Origin: Plumapathes pennacea
Lineage: Eukaryota > Cnidaria > Anthozoa > Antipatharia > Myriopathidae
NCBI GenBank assembly: GCA_964036295.1
Contig: OZ038473.1
Coordinates: 5,053,501 to 5,117,500, forward strand
Direction of reading: 5' to 3'
Length of the DNA stretch: 64,000 bases
Shown: in pieces, positions 1 to 10,351 of the stretch
Numbering within the stretch: position 1 is the stretch's first letter
Layout: every line of letters starts with the position of its first letter
Notes under the pieces: generated by a model
What the model saw: the letters and a program-made list of their open reading frames with translations, nothing else
Told to the model about the DNA's origin: nothing
The model's database searches: none
Made by a program: the position numbers and the translations under genes

Positions 1-309
1 CTCAAGAAGAAAATGTATGAATGATGTAGTGAGAAGTTTAATCAGCTATTTTCTGATGAAGCTATCATTATTACCATAGCTATCAATATCACCAAATTTT
101 CCTAACTGTGTGGGTTAATTTTTTTTAATTGTATTTTTATCTGTATTTCCATAAAGCTTGAGGCCTACATATTAATCTCCTACCTTTGTCCTTTGTCCAT
201 TTTCCCCTGCGTCTGTCTTTTGATGATGGCAAACTGCATATAACTTAATCATCTTTTTGATATTATGATGCACTAGTTCCAATACATTTGCATGTATGTT
301 CCCTTCTAG
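1..309. other. no gene seen; intron-like AT-rich DNA
   Basis: No coding signal is visible on either strand. The segment ends in a pyrimidine-rich stretch and an AG at 308-309, directly before the first recognisable DUF6589 exon, so it is probably intron or upstream sequence of that gene. Earlier exons would lie left of the window. Confidence 0.4.
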
Positions 310-2332
310 GAATGCCTCGGTATTATATTCCATAATGAGAACACAACAGAAGGGATGATTGAGGTGTTGCGTGAGCTTCACAATTATGTACCAAGGTGGA
401 TAGCAGGTGATGGTGACAATTTGTACCAAAAAACAGGGCTTGTTGGTTACCAGCTAACTGTTGAGCGGGCAGTCAACTGCATGCTATCCATGGCTAATGC
501 CTTCACTCCAGATGAAAGACATGAAGGAATGCATCCAGAAATTGCAGACTGGCATGCTGAGATGAATTTTTTAAGTGTACGCTTGTCTTACAAGAGTAGC
601 AGATTAGCATCCAGTAATAATTTTTATTGAAAGTTTACAGTTGATTATGTTTTAAATGTGCCATGGAATGTCACATCACATCCCACCCAGGAACACTTGT
701 CATCGAACGATTTTATGCCTGCTGTTCATTTATTACATGATTCAGATTGTAGGTCCAGTGGATCTTTTTCTATCTAAATAACAATTCACCAGTTCTTACT
801 CAATAAGATGGCACTCTTTGTCTAGTTTACAATGCACTAGTTCATCACCTTTTTCTGAAACTTTTGACAATATATTGACATCAATTTTTTTCCAATGCCA
901 GGTGAGATTCCAACGCCTATATGCTACAAATGCGGCAGATAACAAGTGTACACTGTATTCTGACAAAAACCTCATTAACAGGCGCAATGTAGTAGCTGAT
1001 GTGACACAACGTTATGCACCAGGGAAGCAGATGTTTTTATTAGCTGTAAAGGCGAGGGTTGTAGCTGCTACAATGTCAGAGCTGGGGATGGAACATCTTC
1101 ATGGTAAACCTGCAACCAAAAACTTGTTCTCAAGCCCTGAATTTGAAAATCAGCATGCTGTCCTCTCAAAAGCAATCTACATCAGAAGATTAGCATCTTT
1201 GGTTGTTAATAACACTGCCGTTGATGACCTAATGAATGAGTTTTCACATGCCAGAGAGCTGTCAGAATTGAGAAATGCCTTGCATCTCCCTGATCGGCGT
1301 TTCCCATGTGCTTTTCCTGGTTGCAGCAAGAGTTTCAAGTTAGTGGCGAGAAAATTTCAACAACAATGTGTGAAAAATGTATGTGGGCAATAAAAATTGA
1401 ACTATACTGAAATCAATATTATTTATAGCTAACATTTCAGTTATTTTTTTACACAATCTTTATTGAATTCAACAAAACAAAATACACATTTAGGCTGCCA
1501 GTAAATATAAGATTACATTTATTTGATACGTCATCATCAGCACAAACTGATCCCTCTGCAAGTTCATATTGTACATTTCTTCATTCAAGGTACCTTGGCA
1601 AACACAAGGCGAAACATGAACAAGAGGTGCATGGTCTAATTCCAGACAAGAACTCGAATGACCAAGAAACCTCCTCACTACAGAAACCCGACCCATCCAC
1701 AACAGATAACATGTTTAGCTACCAGTGTAACCTTCTCGACCAAGGACTACTGTTCCTGAATTTTGTAGATGCAGTTGCCGAAGGTGATGGAAATCGGATC
1801 ATAAGATGATGGAGATTCCTTCTCTTGCATTTCTATGCTGCAGGGAAAACTAAATATGCAGTTGAGGCTCAGTTTCTCTTGTTCCAGCAGTACAGTTTAC
1901 TCTCCCCTCGTCAAGCTTACAGAAAAAGGTGGAACCGCAGTACAAACAACAAAGGCGGGAAAGGAAAGAATGTTGCTCTTGATCTAGATCTAGAGCACGA
2001 CAACAATTACTTAAAAGTGTCTGTCAAAAAGCTAGGGCCAAATGTGAATCCCAAATCAGTTACACGTAGTTGTCATGTTTTAAAGTTTTCACGAAACAAG
2101 ATAGAGAGCCTTATCAGAGTGTCATGTCATGAAACAGTCAGGCAAACACTTTGTGAAGAGCAATAAGAGAGATCTGTCAAAGCTGGTCACCTGCCTGATT
2201 GAGAATAATGCTCTCAATCATCATGGTGGTAGGCATTATAGACATTTTTTAAACTATCCACGCCACAGTCTCTGTGTTGCTAAGTTGGCTGGCCTATGTA
2301 AGTGGATTGACAAACACTGGATTGACAAATAA
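310..2332 (+). pseudogene. C2H2 zinc finger / DUF6589 gene, one stop and one frameshift
   Basis: This is the C-terminal part of a DUF6589-family protein, a multicopy family of unknown function in cnidarians. Three exons can be placed. Exon 310-576 carries the family motif VERAVNCMLSMAN. Exon 902-1338 carries CTLYSDKNLINRRNV and the first half of a C2H2 finger (CAFPGCSKSFK). Exon 1590-2332 completes the finger (HKAKHEQEVHG) and holds the hallmark LDLDLEHDNNYLK. Both introns have GT...AG ends, and splicing restores the finger and the VRFQRLY segment in frame. Damage is a TGA at 1807-1809 where relatives, from memory, have Cys before Trp-Arg-Phe, and a frameshift near 2127 before MKQSGKHFVK. Retained introns show it is not a processed copy. 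It ends 50 bp from the RecQ-like gene on the other strand. Family assignment is from recalled motifs. Confidence 0.75.
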
Positions 2333-2382
2333 ATTCATCAGCAATGAACAATTTCTGAGATGGTTACTGCAAAATCATTGTC

Positions 2383-3427
2383 CTAATACACTTCAATACA
2401 TGTTTGAATAAAACCTTCCACATTTGTGGGAATATTTTCAATTGCATCAGCGTTAAGAGTATCTTGGTCCACTGAAAAAGAGGAAACACTCCAATCAGAC
2501 TGGTTTACATAACTGAGGAATGATTTATCCTCAGCAATTTCATTCCATGTGGCATTTGCCTCATTGCTCTCATCTTCTGCATCTGAATCTGCACTGTCAG
2601 AATCACTGCTTATTTCCACATCCTTAAAGACATCCTTAATTATCTTTAAGATTGAAATGGCATGTTTCCTTTGCCAAATATCAATAAGTTTCAGTGTATC
2701 TTGTAATGTGAATATCTTTTCACAGTTTTCCAGTACTTGACCCACTTGATATTTTCCAAACTGCATTAATGTGGTTAGATAGGCAACATGAATCGAGGTA
2801 AGGCTAACATTGGCAACGTGGAGATTCCTGTGCATTGATTCGAGTTTCATTTTCAACTGATCCCTCTGTTCATAAGATGTTTCTGACAGGATGTGAATCA
2901 TTTTTATCTTCATCAATTTTACCAACTGGCGGTAGGAGATCTATGTCACAATCATGACCATTGATACAAGTACATGCTGCAGCACAAACATCACAGCACT
3001 GGTGCCCAAATGATCTATCTCCTGGAGCACCCTCAAAGTGTTTAAAGAGTGCTGCCCTGCGACAAGTGGTTTCCCTGATGTAGCTGCTTTGATGGTAATA
3101 CCATTATAGAGAAGAACTGCAACACTATCTTCTCCATCACGTCCACATCTGCCACTTTCCTGAACATAGGCTTCAACAGATGTGGATGGTCCAAAGTGTA
3201 TCACCCTCCTGACTCCTTTGCAGTTAACCCCCATGCCATACGCAATTGTTGCTATAAGTATCCTAAGATGACAATTAGGGCGACTGAACTAATCCAGAAT
3301 GTGTTCCTTTACATTGGTGGGAGTTTGGGAATGCATCATCTCCACCATTCTCTTCTCAGGTTCATGTTTGTGTCCATAAAACAAGGCATTGCCAAGTTCT
3401 TTGGTAAATAAAGAAAACAAGAGTGAG
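2383..3427 (-). pseudogene. RecQ-like DNA helicase, C-terminal part, broken
   Basis: Read on the minus strand, this is the second helicase lobe of a RecQ-like protein: RILIATIAYGMGVN (motif V region) and AYVQESGRCGRDG (motif VI with the arginine finger), at about 3130-3270. A Cys-rich element (CCDVC...CTC) follows near 2950-3010, like the zinc site after the RecQ helicase core. A downstream domain with an acidic Asp/Ser tract reaches the stop at 2383. Damage is a TAG in frame near 3280, just before motif V, and a frameshift near 2900. The N-terminal lobe with Walker A and DEAH box is missing, because the sequence is cut at 3427 by an LTR-like block. RecQ proteins unwind DNA in 3'-5' direction; this cnidarian family is multicopy and looks mobile, unlike host RecQ repair genes. 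Confidence 0.75.
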
Positions 3428-3871
3428 TGTAGCGGCCAAATATCCCGCTTCACAAAGGTTGGCTTGACACGGAGACTTGATTACAAGTTACACACGTATT
3501 TATTAACACTCCAAACGAACGAAGACAACATGCAATACACTGTAGAAGTCACTGTAGATAACACGGTTGAATACACGAATACGAATACAAAACTTACGTT
3601 ACGATGAAGTACGATACGATATGGTGCTGTACGGTTGAAAAATCATAGAGAAATCCAGCGCCGAGCGAACACACAAAACGAACCAAACTCCAAAGACCAA
3701 CTAAAAAACGAGTTATGAATATCATTATATAGCTAGTAAGGTTAACGAATCGAAACGAAACAGGCGGACAAAAGACAAAATACAAAAGCTATCTAATTAG
3801 TAACATTCCGGCAATAACATTTCCGGCCCCTAATTGCGAACTATATGAGCCAATTACAAATAAATAATACA
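3428..3871 (-). repeat. LTR-like block, possibly 3' LTR of the adjacent BEL element
   Basis: Read on the minus strand this 444-bp block begins TGTATTATTT and ends GGCCGCTACA, so it has the TG...CA ends of an LTR and a length close to the 434-437 bp LTRs of the second BEL element. It lies directly after the truncated integrase of the minus-strand BEL/Pao element. The simplest reading is that element's 3' LTR, joined to integrase by an internal deletion. A solo LTR of another family is the alternative. I found no matching second LTR in the window and no clear target duplication. Confidence 0.35.
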
Positions 3872-6800
3872 ACTCAATAAATAAACGAAGAGCTCCTTTT
3901 CAGCAGCCACCAAGTTGGTCCCATTGTCTGAACGGAGCACTTTAACTTGGCCCCTGCGTGCGATTAGGTGTCGTAAAGCGTTGATGCAAGAATCCGTATC
4001 CAACGAGTGAGCGATTTCGATATGAATGGCGCGAGTTGCCAAGAAGGTGAAGATCACCCCATATATCTTCACGACACTTCGTCCACGTTTGACTTCAGTA
4101 AGGCCAAAGTAGTCTGCTGCAACTCGAGTAAAGGGGGGTTCATCTGGGATCAAGCGGTCTGCCGGTAGATCAGCCATTTTCTGTTCCCCAACTTTTGCTT
4201 TTTGGCAACAACAAATGACACATTTGCTGATGACTTTTCTGAGGACTGAATTGCTGTTGATCACCCAATACTTCTGACGCAAACTGGAGAGCACGTGGTT
4301 TCGTCCTGCATGTCCTCCTTTTTCATGGATCTGACGAATTATGAGCCGAGAAATATGAGCATCTTTCGGCAGGATAATAGGATACTTTATCTCTTCTGAC
4401 ATCGCTGTATGGAACAAACGTCCACCAACTTTCAAGAGCCCATCCTTTAGTACGGGGTTCAGCTTGCGAATAGGACTGTTCCATTTCACTTTGCTTTGTT
4501 TGTGACTCGTGTCGTTTCTCGCAGTCTTCTTTTCTGATTCCTTCTTTGAGTGCACGTATCTCGTTAGAAAATGACTGGCACTGAACAAAACTTGTGATTT
4601 CTTGTTCTGCCACTTTCAAATCTTGCACGGACACAATCCCTTGCTCCTCACTGTTTTTCTGCGTTTGTTCCAACTCTTGATTCGGGTTGGATCCACCGTA
4701 CCTTCCTGGCTGCTGCTCCAGATGTCGTTTACTTGATCTTTGTAATACTTCCTTTATCTTTAGTATCCAAGACACGGCTTTCTTTAAAGCAATCCAACTT
4801 GAAAAGTGAGACAGGATCTGATCGACAGAGTTGGTAACTTCTTGGATCACTGCAGCGCTCATGGTTACATCTCGTTTTCGCACTTCTGGGTCTTCGTTGA
4901 AACCTTCTTTTGTGATTTGCGGCTGTTCTGGCCACTGGTCATCCGAGTTCCAAAGAAAGACTGGTCCGTTGATCCAACTTCTCGCGGCAGATAGCGTGTC
5001 GAATCTCATTCCTCTAGAGGCGCCATCAGCTGGGTTCTGGTTTGTCCCAACATATCGCCAATTCAATGGTTTTGAGCCTTCGTGGATGACGGAGACTCAG
5101 TTGGCCACAAATGTGTGAAACCTTGTGGTTTCATTTCCGATGTACCTAAGTACTGACATACTGTCTGTCCAAAAGACCTCGTTGACAGGAATTTCCAACT
5201 CTTTCTGCATCATCTTGCTGACACGAACTGAAACTGTTGCTGCAGTGAGCTCCATCCTTGGTATTGTCACTTGCTTCAAGGGAGCAACACGGGCCTTTCC
5301 CATCAGGAATGAGCAATGTGACCGTTCCTTGTCATCGACCAAGCGTAGGTAGGCCACAGATCCATACCCGGACTCACTGGCATTAGAGAAGTGATGAATC
5401 TGAGCATACTTCAGCTCTCCAAAGGTTGTTGGCTTTAGACATCGGTCCACGGAAAAGTGAGCAAGTTTGGGGAGATCTGTTAACCATTGCTGCCATTGAA
5501 CCAAATGCTTTTCCTTGATATCCCCGTCCCAGCCATAGTTCATTCTACAAAGTCCTGTAGAATTATCTTTGCTACGAGTACGAATGGAGCCAAAAATCCA
5601 AGTGGATCATAGACTGAGCTGACAATTGAGAGTATGCCTCTTCGTGTTGGTGGCCGATCGCATACCACGATCCGGAACTTGAACTTGTCTGACTCAACGC
5701 ACCAATGTACTCCGAGGGCTCTTTCAATGGGCAGGCTTTCTTGATTTAAGTCCAAGTCTTTAACTTCCTTTGTGCACTTTTCCTAGGGGATTGATTCCAA
5801 GACCTTGCGACTGTTGCTGATCCATTTGGTCAAGTAAAAGCCTCCTCTTTCACAGGCAGTGGTTAAGTTTCTTATAAGGCTGATAGCTTCTTCGTCTATT
5901 GGCGCCGATTTTAAGCAATCGTCTACGTAGAAATTCTTCCAAATAGTACGGATGACCTGTTTGTCAAACAAATCTTTGTTGTCCTCTGCATGAGTGCGAA
6001 ATTAGAACAGCTTGGTGACGAGACTGCTCCAAACAGATGCACTGTCATGTGATAATCTTCCAGGTTCTGTTCCATGTTTCCTTCTGGCCACCAAAGGAAG
6101 CGGAGGACACCATAGTCAGTAGGTGGTACGTGAACTTGGTAGAACATAGCCCTGATATCAGCCATGAAAGCGACCCACTCTTAAGGAAATCTGGTCAGCA
6201 CTCCCATGAGAAAATTAGTTAGATCCGGCCCCTGTAACAGATGATCATTCAATGACGTTCCTTGGAATCTTGCTGAGCAGTCATACACAACACGGATCTT
6301 TTCTGGCTTCTTGGGGTGGTATATTCCGTGGTGTGATATGTACCACACCTTCCCATCATCACGACCCAGTTCTTGTTGTGGAACCCTCTGAGCATAACCC
6401 TTTGCTATGATATCTTCGACAAAAGTCTTATAATCATGGTGGAATTCAGCATTCTTCGACAGCTTATGCTTTAGCTGGATAGCGCGTTCTACTTGAGGGC
6501 GATTGTTTGGCATCTGAACATGCTGGTTTCTGAATGGCAGACCAATCTGGTAATGTCCATCCTTGTGCCGCACTGTACTCTTCACTGATTTCAAAAACAT
6601 GTGATCTTCTCTCGAGTGCTCCGGTTGATCGTCTACAGTTCGTTCAGAGAAGTCATGTTTGAAATGGTCGGTCAGTTGCTGATCCAGCTTTGCTTGGCTG
6701 CTTTGAACTATGCAGGTCCTGTGCACTGTGATTCTTGGCGTGATCTTGTTTTCATTTCTGAGATCATTCCCAACCCAGTCGAGCAGAGTAAGTATGGCGT

Positions 6801-7195
6801 ATGGACCATCTTCCTGACTATTGATCACCTGCCAAGGTTCTACGGCTCTTGGAACGTTCTTGCCGATTAGAAGTCCAATCCTAGCGTCAACCTGCGGTAG
6901 GTGAACATCCGTTAAGTACGTCCATCGGTCTATGTCTTCCTGTCTTGGAATGTCAGTTTCAGTTACTGGCATCTCCTTCTGCGTATACACTTCTGGTAGT
7001 TTTATTACATGGCTGCCATCCAAGCAACACACTTCTAGGCCTTGGATAACTTCGCTTTCCACTAACTTGGTTTGACCCATTGAATGCAGCAGGATCTTCG
7101 TAGTCCTCCCCTGGACATTCAGATCCTTTATGAGCCAAAAATGTCTCTATAGACCTTTCGCTATTCTTGACTTGACTGTTGGTCTTTACTGCCAT
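3872..7195 (-). pseudogene. BEL/Pao pol remnant (RT, RNase H, integrase)
   Basis: Successive minus-strand blocks show: a pre-RT/RT region at 6181-7080 (GLLIGKNVPRAVEPW; KPEKIRVVYDCSARF); RT core at 5783-6165 ([15 protein letters not shown], then [10 protein letters not shown] with the YVDD catalytic box); a Pao linker and RNase H at 5097-5755 ([38 protein letters not shown]); and integrase at 3890-4588 with a zinc-binding H-H-C-C region (HEKGGHAGRNHV...CVICCCQK) and the second catalytic Asp in LRSDNGTN. Integrase stops a few residues later, at about 3890, where foreign sequence begins. Several frameshifts and stops separate the blocks. It cannot make a full polyprotein. Confidence 0.85.
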
Positions 7196-7209
7196 CGTTC
7201 TTGTCTTCT

Positions 7210-7680
7210 CTGTTGCTAAAGTGGAGTACTGTTGCGTGTCGCTGCTGGCAGACTTTACAGCTTAATGTCCTGGTACAGTCTTTGCTGATATGTCCTGGTA
7301 CTAAACAACTGAAACACAATCCTCTTGGTCTCAGGAGCGGAGGTCATGATGCGACCCTTTGTTTTCCGATGCTTCAAACTGCTCGTAGAATTTAGGTGGT
7401 TGTTTACTTTCCATGTAGTAGTCAGTCATACTATCACCAAGATGTGGCCCTTTATTTTCCAATGCTTCAAACTGTTCGAAAACTTTAGTTTTCGCATCAG
7501 TTGCTGCGATTTCAGCTTGCAGATCAAACTCCTCTTTCCTCTGGCGCAATTGATGTTCCTCTTGTTCCAGTACCTGTTTTTTCTTTAGCATAGCTGCATG
7601 AGCCACGAGTTCAGCTTTCCTTGATTCAGCGTTCATTCTGGCAGAAGACACGGAGCTGCATCGTATCTTAAGTTGTTTGT
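7210..7680 (-). pseudogene. BEL/Pao gag remnant with CCHC knuckle
   Basis: The minus strand at 7331-7680 encodes an Ala/Glu/Lys/Gln-rich, heptad-like segment (LKKKQVLEQEEHQLRQRKEE) typical of BEL/Pao Gag coiled coils. It is followed at about 7255-7325 by CFSCLVPGHISKDC, a C-x2-C-x4-H-x4-C zinc knuckle that would bind element RNA, and a second Cys pair (CKVCQ). The N-terminal Gag domain is missing. Upstream, at 7680-7740, the sequence no longer looks like Gag. Confidence 0.7.
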
Positions 7681-7740
7681 GGAATTTCAACATGATATGA
7701 AAATGGATGACGAAGAGAAACACAAATCCTTGAGTGTTTC

Positions 7741-8024
7741 TCATTTTTTAGTATTTAGCGGAATTTTCTTCAACTTCTGTCCACCTTTTCGAATAATATT
7801 GTTTATCTCATTAACAAGATCATGCGGTGCCCACTCAAAGTTTGAATGAGGCATTTTCTTAGACATGGCTAATCCATAAACATTATTTGCATCCAAATAT
7901 TTAATAAACGTATTTTTCAACTTTTTGTCATAATTCTTCATGTATTTGTTATTCGCCTTCGAATACCTCCCCGTTATCATTGATACTCCGCCTCTTATTC
8001 CTCTCTCAAACCTTATAAACATAT
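7741..8024 (-). pseudogene. DNA polymerase B (Polinton-like), C-terminal fragment
   Basis: The minus strand encodes a piece of a protein-primed family B DNA polymerase of the type in Polinton/Maverick elements: RGGVSMITGRYSKANN followed by YLDANNVYGLAMSK, the family's polymerase motif with the first metal-binding Asp. It is in frame with minus-strand coding sequence starting at 14865: removing the BEL element and one CATAT copy rejoins the frame without a gap. The gene stops at 7741, so the remaining polymerase motifs and the C-terminus are lost. It is the downstream part of the gene at 14865-16950. Confidence 0.8.
8020..8024. repeat. target-site duplication CATAT, left copy
   Basis: CATAT directly precedes the TG that opens the 5' LTR; the same five bases directly follow the CA that closes the 3' LTR. 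Five base pairs is a usual BEL/Pao duplication length. It marks the exact insertion point inside the polymerase gene. Confidence 0.9.
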
Positions 8025-8458
8025 TGTGGATTCAAGTTATCATACTTCAAGTTATTGTTCTAGCCCCTTGGGGAACCCCCCTTGGGGCCGCTTGCTATTT
8101 AGTGCCCATTCTCCCAGGAAAAAAAATATGGCTGCTGTCACGTTTCGGGGACGGCAGTCATCGTCAAAAATCCGTTTCCATCGGCTACGTTTTTATGTGA
8201 TCCTTTGATGCTTTGTCGTTCAAGTAATTGTTTTATGTTTTTGTTGGGGGAATTTATACCTATGGAGGCTTCACCGTGTTCATAAGTAGTCACGTTGTGT
8301 TTTGTAATTAGGCTTGCATAAGTTTAATTGTATTGTATTGTTGTAGAAACCGTTTCGCTTATATTGTTGGAAAAGACACAAGGGATTAAAGACCAACACT
8401 GTAACCACGAGTGTAAACACGCAAGTACCACATTTGATTCGATCCGCCGGCATCTACA
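8025..8458 (+). repeat. 5' LTR of the BEL/Pao element
   Basis: A 434-bp direct repeat starts TGTGGATTC and ends GGCATCTACA. It matches 14423-14859 almost base for base. By family knowledge it should hold the promoter and polyadenylation signal. No obvious tRNA primer-binding site can be named in the sequence that follows. Confidence 0.95.
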
Positions 8459-8526
8459 TTAGTTTGAACACGAGCCAGCTTGAGGCATATTTACACGAGT
8501 GTATCGTCGAATAATTCTGGAAGAAA

Positions 8527-10351
8527 ATGAGTGAGACGGGTGAAACCGACGGCTCTGGAAATCCCGAACAGTCTACTCGCACAAAGATACCGAACACGTC
8601 CTTGGATCAAGAGTCCATTAGAGCAGAGAAAGCTCTACAACTGAAAACCCGACGAGCAGGCCACAAATCTACACTGACGAGGGTGAGAAACGAGTTAATT
8701 GAAATGATGGAGAAGGTTTCCGGTGTTGAGGAAGTGAAGTTGAAGGTTTTGGATTTGAATACTTCCTTTGAGAGATTTAGTGAAGTTCACAAGTTGTATT
8801 GTAGTTATTGTGATGTGCCGGAGATGGAGCTGAGAAATTATTTTCATCAAGAATTAGCATTGTTTAGTGGTATTAAGGAGAGGGTTGAAGGGTGGTTGGC
8901 AGCCATGGCTTGCATGTCGGTAGAGCCTGTTGGGTTAACTGTTCAGGCAGAGGATTCAGCTAGTCATGTCGGAATGCAGTCAAGGGTTTCGAGGTCGAGT
9001 AGTTCATCCAACAGCTCAGCTCGCATGAAACAGGTTGAGGCAGAAGCCACTCGCAAGGCATTGGAAGCACAACTGAGTATCTTGACGTTGAAACAACAGT
9101 TGGCAGAGAAGAAATTTCACCTACAGCAAGAGGAGGAAATGCTAGGGTTAAAAGCTGACTTGGCACAAACAGCGGCTAGGGAGCAAGTGTATGCTAAAGC
9201 TGATGCAGAAGAAAGTGGTTACAGAGCCATCGACCCCCTTATTGACTTCAAACCGATGAGTGACGCTATGAAGAAAGATTCTCTTGATCCTAAAGTTCCT
9301 GCCTTCTACCCTGAAGAAAGGAAACCCAATCCAGTCCCTAGTGAGAGCGGTGAACTCTTGAATGCAATGCTAGAAATCCAACAGATGCAGATGAAGTGCA
9401 TTCAAGACTTGGCAGGACAGCAACACCAGAGTGCTATGGCCTTGACCCTCCCCAGTCCTGACCAGGGCTATGCTGAAGCCCGTAGACTACTTAAGTCGAA
9501 ATATGGGCAGAATTACAAGATCGCAACTGCATTGGTTGATAAAGTCACCAAGGGCCCCAGCATAAAGTCAGAAGACCCGAAGGCCCTGCAAAATCAATCA
9601 GTGTTGCTCATCTGCTGCAAGAATACCCTGAATGAGATTGGGCATAGGAATAAGATCGAGAATCCTGACACTTTGAAGGCTGTAGTGGAAAGACTCCCAT
9701 ATGACCTGAGGCGGAAATGGCGTACCGTGGCTGATGATGTCTCAGAGGTTCAAGGAAGAGATCAAGTTTGATGATGTTGTTAATTTCGTCGAGAAACAGG
9801 CCCGAGTTGTTTCACACCCATTGTTTGGAAGTCTTACCCCCAAGCCATCTGAGAAAGATGACAAAAAGATCAGTAAGAATCAGCCTACTAGTGCCAATTG
9901 GCATAATTTTGCAACCAATGCAAATCATCAAGCAGGATATAGGGGTGCACCCTCTAGCCAAACACTCAGTGTTGTTAGGAACTGCATCATGTGTGAACAG
10001 AGCCACAATCTAGATGAATGTCAGAAGTTTAAAGCACTCAGTTACTCTGACGGCTCGAAGTTTGCTACTAGCAAAGCCCTTTGCTTCAACTGTTTGATAC
10101 CCTACCATCGAGCAAGTAGATGCTGGAAAAGGAATAATTGCAGTGAGTGGAATGGACCTCATTCATCACTGTTGCACCCATCTGAAGTCAGCAATGGTTC
10201 CAAGGAAAAGTCCAAAGAACCCACCCAAGCCGAACCTGGCCAACGAGGTGCAGCCACCGGAATTAGGAATGGGTTTGTCGGAGTAGATGAGAGCCTTTGT
10301 GGTTTGAAAGACACAGTGAGTTCAGCTATTGGACTACCTATTTGCCCGTAA
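8527..10351 (+). pseudogene. BEL/Pao Gag region, frameshifted
   Basis: The ATG at 8527 opens a 414-codon frame: a short Ser/Thr-rich start, a helical N-terminal domain, a Ser-rich linker, then a long Ala/Glu/Gln/Leu coiled coil (about residues 165-215, LEAQLSILTLKQQLAEKK). At about 9750 the frame shifts (it fits a 2-bp loss) and continues to 10351 with SQRFKEEIKFDDVVNFVEKQ, then two zinc-binding clusters (CIMCEQSHNLDEC and CFNCLIPYHRASRC). In BEL elements Gag and Pol are normally one frame; here a second break near 10340 separates them. Gag would form the particle shell and bind element RNA. The start was chosen as the first ATG after the 5' LTR that gives a long frame. Confidence 0.85.

Larger units (their letters stand above)
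3872..7680 (-). mobile_element. decayed BEL/Pao LTR retrotransposon (minus strand)
   Basis: The minus strand reads in the order gag coiled coil, CCHC zinc knuckles, protease-proximal region, reverse transcriptase, RNase H, integrase, which is the Pao order. The reading frame is broken at many places and integrase is cut in its core. Its proteins are clearly related to, but not the same as, those of the intact-looking BEL element at 8025-14859, so this is an older insertion of another family. No 5' LTR is seen. At 7680-7740 it abuts the truncated C-terminal side of the DNA polymerase B gene. Confidence 0.85.

Noticed and set aside
1807-1809. In-frame TGA at a position where relatives have Cys, a pattern seen in selenoproteins
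   Set aside because: The gene is a multicopy DUF6589 copy with a frameshift 320 bp later, and I see no stable SECIS-like stem downstream. A C-to-stop mutation is simpler.
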